Assembly (NCBI GenBank): GCA_003140705.1
Contig: PLKU01000083.1
Location: 2,787-16,480 of the forward strand
Origin: Acidobacteriaceae bacterium
Lineage (GTDB): Bacteria > Acidobacteriota > Terriglobia > Terriglobales > Acidobacteriaceae
Direction of reading: 5' to 3'
DNA: 13,694 nt
Positions 6,287 through 13,641 of this stretch are shown here, one piece after another. Position 1 is the first letter of the stretch; each line of letters opens with the position of its first letter. The notes under the pieces are model-generated. The model was given only the letters and a program-made list of their open reading frames with translations, made no database searches and was not told the origin of the DNA. The position numbers were made by a program, and so were the translations under genes.

Positions 6287-7642
6287 TTGCCTTTACAACG
6301 GTTGCTGGGAACTAGCCATCATCGGAGCCCCCGCACCATTCAACCAACGTTGAGCACGGTCATTGCAGTGGCTCTGCTTTTTGCCAGCGCCGGCGCCGAA
6401 TCCCAATCGCCGGCGAACAAAGAGGAGCCTGAGAGCCATCTTCGTTTCACGCTGATTCTGTCTCGGCACGGTATTCGGCCGCCACTCGTCGCCGCATCCA
6501 ATCTGAATCTTCGCGCCTCCGACCCGTGGCCGGAGTGGGAAGTCCCGCTGGGGTACCTGACACCGCATGGCGCACTGGCAATCAAAAAAATGGGCACATA
6601 TATGCGCCTGGATTTTGCGCGCCGCGGGCTCCTGTCCCGTTCAGGGTGTCCCGACAGCAGTGAGATCTATCTCTATGCCGACACCGACGAGCGCAATGTC
6701 GAAAGCACGCGCGCTACTCTCGCGGGGCTCGAACCAGGTTGTGACTCGGTGCCGATCAACACAATTGATCCAGCGCTGGGCGTAAAGGATCCCCTGTTCT
6801 CGGCTGTTCCTTCGACCTTCGCACCGCCGCCGAAGGATGCGGCGGACGCAGACTTTCACGCCGCGGTGGGGAACGATCCCGTGGCTTTTTTTTCATCTGC
6901 CGCAAACCCTGGACTCGACCAGCTTGGGCGTATTCTGGCCCCAGATCATGCGCATCCAGCAGCCAAGCCAATCCTCGATGATGCCAGGCCTCTAACGGCG
7001 GCTTCAACACTGATCGAGGATCTCCTGCTCGAGTATCTCGACGACAAGCCGATGTCCGAGGTGGGCTGGGGTCGCATTGACGAGCCGGCCCTCCGGCGTC
7101 TTCTGCCATTGCATACGAAGCAATTCAGCTTAGGCACCCGCACCCCTTTGAATGCCCGCACCGAGGGTTCTAATTTGATGGCGCACATTCTTTGGACACT
7201 TGAGCAGGCGGCGCAGTCGCGTGAGCACAAGCCCGTGCCGGGAGCCCTTGGTCCCGTCAGTACCCGTCTCGTTTATGTGAGCGGGCACGACTCGAATCTT
7301 TGCAACATTGGCGGCTTGCTCGATGTGCGCTGGGATGCGGATGGACGTACCGACGATACGCCGCCCGACTCGCAGATTGTTTTTGAATTATGGCAAAGCG
7401 CGAGGACGAAGGAGTACACCGTTCGTCTCAGATTCCGCGCGCAGACAATAGGCCAGTTGCGATTCAGTGAGGATCTGACGCTGTCCAGTCCGCCTGTCGA
7501 AGTGAATTTGACGCCTCCCGGTTGCCATTCGAGTCAGCCCTGCTCCTTTTCAAATTTCGATCATGCGGTGCACAGCCTTCTCGATCCCGCGTATATTAAG
7601 GCAGACCTTTTGCCAACGCGCGTGGCGGCAGCTCAACCCTGA
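6287..7642 (+). CDS. Histidine acid phosphatase (phytase/glucose-1-phosphatase type), exported
   Basis: A branch-2 histidine phosphatase that removes phosphate from phytate, sugar phosphates or similar esters through a phospho-histidine. RHGIRPP (H61 when counted from the TTG at 6287) is the nucleophile motif, and GHDSN (H334-D335) is the proton-donor HD motif. The 451-residue length fits the family. A Sec signal peptide is visible: a basic start, then LSTVIAVALLFASAGA, with probable cleavage near residue 36, so the enzyme should act in the periplasm or outside. Start choice: TTG at 6287 has AGGGAGG 5 nt upstream, whereas the in-frame ATG at 6233 has no ribosome site and would put 18 extra charged residues before the signal peptide; the longer form is not excluded. 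Four Cys pairs or singles in the mature part could form disulphides. It stands alone on the plus strand between the xylanase remnant and a small membrane protein. Confidence 0.85.
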   Translation: MPLQRLLGTSHHRSPRTIQPTLSTVIAVALLFASAGAESQSPANKEEPESHLRFTLILSRHGIRPPLVAASNLNLRASDPWPEWEVPLGYLTPHGALAIKKMGTYMRLDFARRGLLSRSGCPDSSEIYLYADTDERNVESTRATLAGLEPGCDSVPINTIDPALGVKDPLFSAVPSTFAPPPKDAADADFHAAVGNDPVAFFSSAANPGLDQLGRILAPDHAHPAAKPILDDARPLTAASTLIEDLLLEYLDDKPMSEVGWGRIDEPALRRLLPLHTKQFSLGTRTPLNARTEGSNLMAHILWTLEQAAQSREHKPVPGALGPVSTRLVYVSGHDSNLCNIGGLLDVRWDADGRTDDTPPDSQIVFELWQSARTKEYTVRLRFRAQTIGQLRFSEDLTLSSPPVEVNLTPPGCHSSQPCSFSNFDHAVHSLLDPAYIKADLLPTRVAAAQP

Positions 7643-7782
7643 GGCGGTGAAAAATGACTTCGACTTGAAAGGATTCAATTGCAAGTTCGCTGACGTCTCA
7701 CCTGTGAGCGGATGTAAGCTCAGATAGCGGGCCGCAAGGGACGAAATTCACTTGAGCACGAATCTGAAGGCTGGAGGCTGCC

Positions 7783-8136
7783 GTGGCTTTGAACACGATC
7801 AAGATTTCGCAGGTTGCTCGCTTTCGAGCCGCCTTGATATTGGCCGTCATCGCGGACGCTCTGCAACTCGCCGTTTTTCCGATATTCGTCGAGGGTGCTG
7901 AATCGCCGGCCGACGACGTAGTCGATTTCGGTGTTGCAGGGGTGCTGGTCTACCTTCTCGGCTGGCACTGGGAGTTTCTGCCATCGTTTCTTGGCAAGCT
8001 TGTGCCGGGGGTTGACCTGGTTCCCTTCTGGACGATTGCGGTTGCAAACGTATATCGCAAATCGAAGCAGATGACGATTCAACAGGAACAACACATTGAA
8101 GAGCCGCCGACAATCAGCGGAACTCGGAGTTTGTAG
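7783..8136 (+). CDS. Small conserved membrane protein of unknown function
   Basis: A 117-residue protein starting at GTG, with GGAGG 5 nt upstream. Hydrophobic segments lie at about residues 15-36 and 47-62, with a weaker third at 77-90, flanked by charged residues (DDVVDFG between them, VYRKSK after them). I recall similar small proteins with the pieces DALQLAVFP and GWHWEFLPSF in acidobacterial genomes, but I cannot name a function. The last 30 residues are hydrophilic and probably cytoplasmic. The gene converges with the acyl-CoA dehydrogenase gene, only 9 bp apart, which leaves no room for a terminator between them. Confidence 0.65.
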   Translation: MALNTIKISQVARFRAALILAVIADALQLAVFPIFVEGAESPADDVVDFGVAGVLVYLLGWHWEFLPSFLGKLVPGVDLVPFWTIAVANVYRKSKQMTIQQEQHIEEPPTISGTRSL

Positions 8137-8145
8137 GATTAAGAA

Positions 8146-9336
8146 TCAGTACGCCGCAATCCCGGTGATATGCTGACCGAGAATCAGGGCATGAATGTCG
8201 TGGGTGCCCTCATAGGTCTTTACCGATTCAAGATTCATCATGTGCCGCATCACAGGGTAATCGTCTGTGATTCCGTTGGCGCCAAGGATATCCCGGGCCA
8301 TGCGAGCCGTCTCCAGGGCCATCCAGACGTTGTTCCGCTTGGCTAGCGAGATGTGCTCGTGACCCGCAGTACCTGCGTCTTTGAGGCGGCCCACGTGCAG
8401 CGAGAGCAACTGTGCCTTGGATATCTCAGAGACCATCCACACAAGTTTTTCTTGAATAAGTTGATGGCTGGCAATGGGCTGGTCGTGAAACTGCTTGCGG
8501 AGTTTCGCGTATTGGAGAGCGGTGTCATAACAAGACATGGCTGCGCCAATGGCGCCCCAACTTATTCCATAACGCGCTTGGTTGAGGCACATCAGCGGGC
8601 TCTTGAGGCCACTGGTACCAGGCAGCAGGTTGGAAACGGGAATGTAAACGTCCTGCAAAGCAAGGCCGCTGGTGACTGAAGCGCGGAGAGACCACTTGCC
8701 GTGGACTTCGTGCGCGGAGAAGCCGGCACGATCGGTCTCAACAAGAAAGCCGCGAACAATGCTTTTTGAGGGATCGCTTTCGTCGGCGACCTTGGCCCAG
8801 ACGATAGCGACGTCAGCGATGGTGCCAGTGGTGATCCACATTTTTTCGCCGTTGAGGATGTACTCATCGCCGGATCGGCGGGCAGTGGTCGTCATGCCAC
8901 CAGGGTTGGATCCAAAGCCGGGCTCGGTCAGGCCGAAACAGCCGAGCTTTTCTCCGCTCGCTAAAACGGGGAGCCAGGTGCTTTTCTGGTCTTCAGAGCC
9001 AAAGGTGTAGATCGGATACATGACCAACGCGGATTGCACGCTGACGAAGCTACGGAGACCTGAGTCACCGCGCTCAAGCTCCTGCATCACCAAGCCGTAC
9101 TCTACGTTAGACATGCCGGCGCAACCGTAACCCTGAAGGTTGGCGCCATAGAAACCAAGCTCGCCCATCAGCGGGACCAATTCTCTGGGAAAGCGGCCCT
9201 CGCGAAAACAATCCTCAATGATGGGGAGGAGGTTGTCGTCAACGAAGTCGCGGGCTGTGCGACGGACCAGAAGCTCGTCCTCAGAGAAGCTGGAGTCGAG
9301 GTGAAGGAAGTCAACGTTTTGGAATTTGAAAGACAT
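8146..9336 (-). CDS. gcdH: Glutaryl-CoA dehydrogenase
   Basis: An FAD enzyme of 396 residues, the full length for the family. It oxidises and decarboxylates glutaryl-CoA to crotonyl-CoA in lysine and tryptophan breakdown. What marks it as GcdH rather than a general acyl-CoA dehydrogenase is the combination of GLRSFVSVQSALVM (Arg95, Ser99), matching the residues that hold the distal carboxylate of glutaryl-CoA, with the C-terminal TYEGTHDIHALILG, whose Glu376 is the catalytic base. LGCFGLTEPGFGSNPGG is the usual FAD/substrate segment. It lacks a signal peptide. The start ATG at 9336 has only a weak AAGG site. It follows the mlaF-like gene by 34 nt on the same strand and is probably transcribed with it, an unusual partner for which I see no metabolic reason. 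Confidence 0.93.
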   Translation of the reverse strand: MSFKFQNVDFLHLDSSFSEDELLVRRTARDFVDDNLLPIIEDCFREGRFPRELVPLMGELGFYGANLQGYGCAGMSNVEYGLVMQELERGDSGLRSFVSVQSALVMYPIYTFGSEDQKSTWLPVLASGEKLGCFGLTEPGFGSNPGGMTTTARRSGDEYILNGEKMWITTGTIADVAIVWAKVADESDPSKSIVRGFLVETDRAGFSAHEVHGKWSLRASVTSGLALQDVYIPVSNLLPGTSGLKSPLMCLNQARYGISWGAIGAAMSCYDTALQYAKLRKQFHDQPIASHQLIQEKLVWMVSEISKAQLLSLHVGRLKDAGTAGHEHISLAKRNNVWMALETARMARDILGANGITDDYPVMRHMMNLESVKTYEGTHDIHALILGQHITGIAAY

Positions 9337-9370
9337 TCGTGTCTGCCTTAGCGGTCTTCTTGGTCCAAGA

Positions 9371-10231
9371 CTATTCCAGGAACTCGCGGACGAACTTGTT
9401 GTCGGTGTGAAGCAGATTGTGCAAAGAGCCGTCGAAGATCAAGCGACCATCCTCGAGCATGAGGAACGTGGTGTTCGGGTTGGTCACACCCTGAGGCAAG
9501 GTAACCATGTGTCCCTGATCCTCATCAAATTGATGCGTGCAGAGGGTGAAGGCGTCCTGGAGGCGATGGGTGACCAAAATTGAAGGGGTGTGGTAGACGT
9601 CGCGCTCCTTCATCACCAGCTCAATAATCGTTGTGGAAGTGACGGGGTCAAGACCGCCCGTTGGAGAGTCGTAGAGGATGAGCTCGGGTTGATGGATGAG
9701 AGCGCGCGCAATGGCAACGCGGCGTCGCATGCCGCCAGAAAGACTGCTGGGAAAGAGCGCAAAAGTGTCGTCGAGCTCGACGAACTGCAACGCTTCGTGG
9801 ACGCGGGCATCGATTTCGTCATCACGGACACGTTCTGCAATCAACTGGTAGGCCACATTGTCCCGGACGGAGAGCGAATCGAAGAGCGCGCCCTCTTGGA
9901 AAACCATGCCGGCCCGAGTGCGGAGGGCGAAGAGGGTCTCCTCGCGCATGTCGGCGATTTCCTGGCCGAAGAGCTGGATGCTTCCCTGGTCGGGCCGAAC
10001 CAAACCATTGACCAGCTTGAGCAGGACGCTCTTGCCTACCCCGGCGGGCCCAAGCAAAATGCGCGTCTCACCCGGCGCCAGGGAGAAGCTGATCTCCTGA
10101 AGAACCGGCTTGCCGTCGAAGGCGATAGAGACATTGCTGAAGGCGACGACGGGACCGGCATCCGCGGGCAGAGCAGGGTGTCGCCCCGAGGGAGCCGGAT
10201 TGGGCGAGGCGTTGGAGGAGGTCTCGCTCAT
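9371..10231 (-). CDS. mlaF: MlaF-like ABC transporter ATPase with altered Walker B
   Basis: The ATPase subunit (286 residues) of an MCE/Mla-type phospholipid transporter; it drives lipid movement between inner and outer membrane from the cytoplasmic face. Visible motifs: Walker A GPAGVGKS (61-68), Q-loop VFQEGALFDSLSV (Gln112), signature LSGGMRRRVAIARAL (164-178), Walker B ELILYDSPTGGLDP (183-196), and the switch His in LVTHRLQDAF (His222). The residue after the Walker B Asp188 is Ser189 (codon TCT on the minus strand), where nearly all active ABC ATPases have the catalytic Glu. A low-complexity Ser/Pro/Ala-rich tail of about 28 residues precedes the domain. Its ATG overlaps the stop of the permease gene by four bases (ATGA), so the two are translationally coupled. 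Mla assignment comes from the permease partner. Confidence 0.88.
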   Translation of the reverse strand: MSETSSNASPNPAPSGRHPALPADAGPVVAFSNVSIAFDGKPVLQEISFSLAPGETRILLGPAGVGKSVLLKLVNGLVRPDQGSIQLFGQEIADMREETLFALRTRAGMVFQEGALFDSLSVRDNVAYQLIAERVRDDEIDARVHEALQFVELDDTFALFPSSLSGGMRRRVAIARALIHQPELILYDSPTGGLDPVTSTTIIELVMKERDVYHTPSILVTHRLQDAFTLCTHQFDEDQGHMVTLPQGVTNPNTTFLMLEDGRLIFDGSLHNLLHTDNKFVREFLE

Positions 10232-11010
10232 AGCGGGGGTAAGAGGGTGAGAAGTACTTGAGTAACAAGAAAGTCGACGAAGATGATGAGGACCGAAGAA
10301 GTGACGACCGCCTGAATAGTTGAGCGGCCTACTCCCTCAGTGCCGCCCGAGGTTCTCATGCCATAAAAGCAGCCGATCGAGGCAATGATGAAACCTGAAA
10401 AGAGCGGCTTGACAAGCCCCTGAATAATGTCGGGATAACGGAGGTGCTCCCAGGCCTGGGAAAAATATTGCGTGCCGTCCTGGTGGTTCATGAAGACGCT
10501 GACGGCGGCTCCGCCAAAGATGCCGAAAGCGTCGGCAAGGATGGTGAGAAACAAGAGCATGGTGATGCATGAAAAGAGGCGTGGCGTGACCAGTTTGCGC
10601 ATGGGGTCGACGCCGAGGGCGCGCATAGCGTCAATCTGCTCGGTCACGACCATGGAGCCGAGTTCGCTGGCCATCGAGGATGCGTTGCGGCCTGAGACCA
10701 TGATGCCTGTAAGCACCGGGCCCAACTCCCGAATCATGGTAATGCTGACGAACCGCCCTGTGACGGCGGCGGCACCGAACTGGGCCAACGTGGCGGCAGA
10801 TTGAAGGGCTAAGACGCCTCCGGTAAAGAAACCAGCCATGAGCACGATAGTTGCCGAGCCAAAGCCGATAATGTCGGACTGCACAAGGAATTCCGGCCAG
10901 TAACGGGGCGCGCTAAAAAGATTCATGACGGCGCGATGCGCAAACAGGGAGTATTCCTGAACGGTGAGCACGAGTTGCTTGGCAGTTCTATCGATCGTGA
11001 TGGTCGCCAT
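10228..11010 (-). CDS. mlaE: MlaE/YrbE-type lipid ABC transporter permease
   Basis: A permease of 260 residues, the normal MlaE length, forming the membrane channel of the phospholipid transporter. The family signature is clear: IRELGPVLTGIMVSGRNASS followed by ASELGSMVVTEQIDAMRALGVDPM, with about five hydrophobic segments around and after it. The start was set at ATG 11010 because the protein then begins MATITIDR and has family length. The frame is open for another 117 codons upstream, but those residues are basic and featureless, and no good ribosome site is visible at either start. The gene opens an operon with mlaF and gcdH. No MCE-domain (MlaD-like) gene follows, although it usually stands beside mlaEF, so the substrate-binding part must be elsewhere if the transporter works. 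Confidence 0.9.
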   Translation of the reverse strand: MATITIDRTAKQLVLTVQEYSLFAHRAVMNLFSAPRYWPEFLVQSDIIGFGSATIVLMAGFFTGGVLALQSAATLAQFGAAAVTGRFVSITMIRELGPVLTGIMVSGRNASSMASELGSMVVTEQIDAMRALGVDPMRKLVTPRLFSCITMLLFLTILADAFGIFGGAAVSVFMNHQDGTQYFSQAWEHLRYPDIIQGLVKPLFSGFIIASIGCFYGMRTSGGTEGVGRSTIQAVVTSSVLIIFVDFLVTQVLLTLLPPL

Positions 11011-11311
11011 AAGGTTTGCCGGGCTGCGGGATGTGCCGGGGTGAGTGCTCGGTTGAAACGATCTTGCATGGTCAGAATAGCGCATCGGGGGAGCCGGTCC
11101 ATGTGCGAAGGTTGTTCGACAGTTAAACAGGTCGGGCCTGGTGAACCACCTGGCAAGAATTACTTGGTGGGGTAAAGAAAATTCCCCCTCTTGCCGCCGC
11201 AGGCTCGGTTCGGTCGCTTTCTTTTCACTAACTTGTGGTGTGGCAATCGGAATGCAGTTGATCCGGCGGACGCCGGCGGGTTCCGCGAAAACGGTTAGAG
11301 AGGTGAAGGGG
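11011..11311. other. Divergent intergenic region between mlaE and the trehalose synthase fusion
   Basis: This 301-bp region must carry the promoters of both divergent transcription units. I find no consensus-like -35/-10 pair on either strand. It contains a 17-bp imperfect palindrome CCTGGTGAACCACCTGG (11137-11153) with arms CCxGGTG and CACCxGG, a possible regulator site. An in-frame extension of the synthase gene (from 11141) crosses it but looks non-coding. Confidence 0.45.
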
Positions 11312-13627
11312 ATGCGCTTCTTCGGTGTGCGTTTGATCCTTGCTCTGTTCGTGGGCATCACATTGGTTTCCCTTGGCTCGGCTTATTTTGAGGTGTTGGC
11401 GCATAAGCTCTCGCTTCGGCGCGAGTTGCAGCGCCGGACCATTTGGCTCGCCACGAGTCTGCAACTCGACCTGGAGCCAGGATTGGCGAATGGGCAAATT
11501 GGGAACCTGGCGGACCGGATTGAACGGCTCCGCGCCCGAGATGAGGCGCTGGCCTTGGCCGTCTATGACGTCCATGGAGCAGTTCTTGCCACCGCCGGAC
11601 CGGTTGAGCTTTTCAAGGAACTTCCACAGGCAGTGTTGACCAAGGCCATTCAGAAGGGCGTGAATTCGGGAGCGTTTGGTCACGATTCTAACTATCAGTG
11701 GCTGGAGGAGGCTGTCCCGCTGAATTCCGGCGGGCAGCCGACTGGCGCGCTAGTGGTCTTGGAAGATGCGGGGTACATTCGCGCCGAAGGCACGGCGGCC
11801 TGGCTGCGGAGTTTCTGGCGGATTGTCGCATTCCTGGTGCTGATTGTAGGCGTGACGCTGCTGATGGTTCGCTGGTTCCTGATGGAGCCGATGACCAAGC
11901 TGGTGGAGCGCTTGCGCCGCGTACGAATGGGGCACAACGACCCGGATCCCGAGGAAAACAAAGCAGAGTTGAACCTGTTCCGCCCGTTGGCGCACGAGGT
12001 GGAGACTATGGCACAGAGTCTGGCCAAGGCACGGGCATCCGCGGCTGCCGAGGCTCGAATGCGCGATGAAGGCGAGCACCATTGGACGGCGGAACGGCTG
12101 GCGGTGCATGTGCGCGAACGGCACGGGTCGAGCAAGATTTTCGTGGTATCGAACCGCGAACCATACATGCACGTTCGGCAGGGCCGGCAAACCGTTTGCG
12201 TGGTTCCTCCCAGCGGACTGGTAACGGCCATTGAGCCGGTGCTGCGGGCCTGCGACGGAGTGTGGGTGGCACATGGAAGCGGAGCGAACGACGGTTTGGT
12301 TGTGGATGAGTTCGACCGGCTGCGCGTTCCGCCGGACGATCCACTTTACACACTTCGGCGCGTTTGGCTGTCCAGGGAAGAAGAAGAAGGCTACTATGAC
12401 GGGTTTGCCAACGAGGGGCTGTGGCCTCTTTGCCATATCGCTCATACACGGCCGATTTTTCGCGCTTCAGATTGGGAGCACTACAAGCGGGTCAATGCCA
12501 AGTTCGCAGCGGCCCTGCTGGAGGAGATGGAGGGCAGCGCCGAACCAGTCGTTTTTGTGCAGGATTATCATTTCGCGTTGCTGCCGCGAATCTTAAAGGA
12601 GGCGCGCCCGGATGCGCGCGTGGCCATCTTCTGGCACATTCCCTGGCCCAATCCTGAGGCGTTTGGGATTTGCCCGTGGCAGGCGGAGTTGTTGGATGGC
12701 CTGCTTGGTGCCGATCTCATTGGCTTTCACATTCCCCTGCACTGCAACAATTTTCTGTCGACCGTGGACCGCGTGCTTGAGTCGCGAACCGATCGTGAAC
12801 ACATGACCTGCCGGCGGAATGGACATACAACCACGGTGCGCCCATACGCGGTAAGCGTGGCCTTGGACGGGACCAAGCCCAATCGAGTTGGACGCGAACC
12901 GTCGCGTTCGGAGCTGTTGGCGATGTTTGGCGTGCGCAGCGAATCCCTCCTGCTTGGAGTAGACCGAATGGACTACACCAAGGGAATTGTCGAACGGCTC
13001 ATGGCAATCGAAAGACTGCTCGAAGAGCATCCATGGCAACGGGAACGGATCACCATGGTGCAGATTGCGGCACCGAGCCGGTCGCGCATTCCCAGCTACG
13101 TGGAACTCAGCGAACGGATCAAGTCGACGGTGGAGCGGATCAATCTGCGTTTTCAGACTCCGCATTGGCGGCCCATTGTCCTCATTGAGCGGCAGTGTAG
13201 CCACGCAGAGGTCGACCGTTGGTATCGAGCAGCGGATCTATGCCTCGTGACCTCACTTCACGACGGGATGAACCTTGTGGCGAAAGAATATCTGGCCGCA
13301 CGCGACGACGAAGACGGAGTGCTGGTGTTGAGCAAATTCACAGGCGCGGCAGTGGAGCTGGGCGACGCCCTGTTGGTGAATCCATACGACATTGAAGGCG
13401 TGGCCGAGGCCATCCATCGGGGTCTTGAGATGGACCGGGGGGAACGGCGGATGCGCATGCAAAGGATGCGGCGACAGGTGATGGAGCACAACGTATACCG
13501 GTGGGCGGCAAACATATTGGGCGACCTTTGCGAACTCCGCCTTGATAACACTGAGGATGTGGAGCTCGTACGAGGCAAGTTGTTGTTCGCTTCAGCAGAG
13601 GGTGGGAATCGTCGTAAACTGGCTTAG
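11312..13627 (+). CDS. otsA: Membrane sensor-HAMP-trehalose-6-phosphate synthase fusion (GT20)
   Basis: A 771-residue protein in two parts. Residues 1-240 look like a receptor: TM1 (about 4-24), an extracytoplasmic domain (25-167) with the Cache/PAS-like piece VYDVHGAVLATAGP and a later GQPTGALVVLEDAGY, TM2 (168-190), then a HAMP-like segment (about 193-240) starting EPMTKLVERLRRVRMG. A short Ala/Arg helix links to residues 274-745, a complete GT20 domain. Its residues match OtsA: SNREP, QDYH (Asp418), GVDRMDYTKG (Arg552, Lys557) and SLHDGMNLVAKEYLA (Asp651, Glu659). OtsA joins UDP-glucose and glucose-6-phosphate to trehalose-6-phosphate. The nucleotide loop reads PPSGL rather than GGL, and HIPWPNPEAFGICPW is typical of a distinct subgroup, so another acceptor sugar is possible. 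Free-standing OtsA is about 470 residues and soluble. ATG 11312 was chosen because AGAGAGGTG precedes it and TM1 begins at once; the in-frame start at 11141 adds 57 residues without RBS support. The next gene starts about 14 nt after the stop. Confidence 0.88.
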   Translation: MRFFGVRLILALFVGITLVSLGSAYFEVLAHKLSLRRELQRRTIWLATSLQLDLEPGLANGQIGNLADRIERLRARDEALALAVYDVHGAVLATAGPVELFKELPQAVLTKAIQKGVNSGAFGHDSNYQWLEEAVPLNSGGQPTGALVVLEDAGYIRAEGTAAWLRSFWRIVAFLVLIVGVTLLMVRWFLMEPMTKLVERLRRVRMGHNDPDPEENKAELNLFRPLAHEVETMAQSLAKARASAAAEARMRDEGEHHWTAERLAVHVRERHGSSKIFVVSNREPYMHVRQGRQTVCVVPPSGLVTAIEPVLRACDGVWVAHGSGANDGLVVDEFDRLRVPPDDPLYTLRRVWLSREEEEGYYDGFANEGLWPLCHIAHTRPIFRASDWEHYKRVNAKFAAALLEEMEGSAEPVVFVQDYHFALLPRILKEARPDARVAIFWHIPWPNPEAFGICPWQAELLDGLLGADLIGFHIPLHCNNFLSTVDRVLESRTDREHMTCRRNGHTTTVRPYAVSVALDGTKPNRVGREPSRSELLAMFGVRSESLLLGVDRMDYTKGIVERLMAIERLLEEHPWQRERITMVQIAAPSRSRIPSYVELSERIKSTVERINLRFQTPHWRPIVLIERQCSHAEVDRWYRAADLCLVTSLHDGMNLVAKEYLAARDDEDGVLVLSKFTGAAVELGDALLVNPYDIEGVAEAIHRGLEMDRGERRMRMQRMRRQVMEHNVYRWAANILGDLCELRLDNTEDVELVRGKLLFASAEGGNRRKLA

Positions 13628-13641
13628 AGAGCGGGTACACG

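Noticed and set aside
9590..10261. A 223-codon plus-strand open frame opposite mlaF
   Set aside because: It is antisense to a gene with all ABC motifs and has no ribosome site or domain; it reflects the GC-rich codon pattern of mlaF.
11137..11153. CCTGGTGAACCACCTGG as a defined operator
   Set aside because: The palindrome is imperfect in its centre, matches no regulator site I know, and no promoter elements could be placed around it; it is only mentioned in the intergenic entry.
11141..11311. Upstream extension of the trehalose synthase fusion by 57 residues
   Set aside because: No ribosome site at 11141, and the extra residues carry no domain; the ATG at 11312 has AGAGAGGTG upstream and starts directly before TM1.
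11011..11361. Upstream extension of MlaE by 117 residues
   Set aside because: It would overlap the divergent gene's start region, and MlaE proteins are about 260 residues, matching the start at 11010.
11750..13204. Long minus-strand open frames (231 and 203 codons) opposite the GT20 domain
   Set aside because: They are antisense to conserved catalytic sequence and show no protein-like motif.
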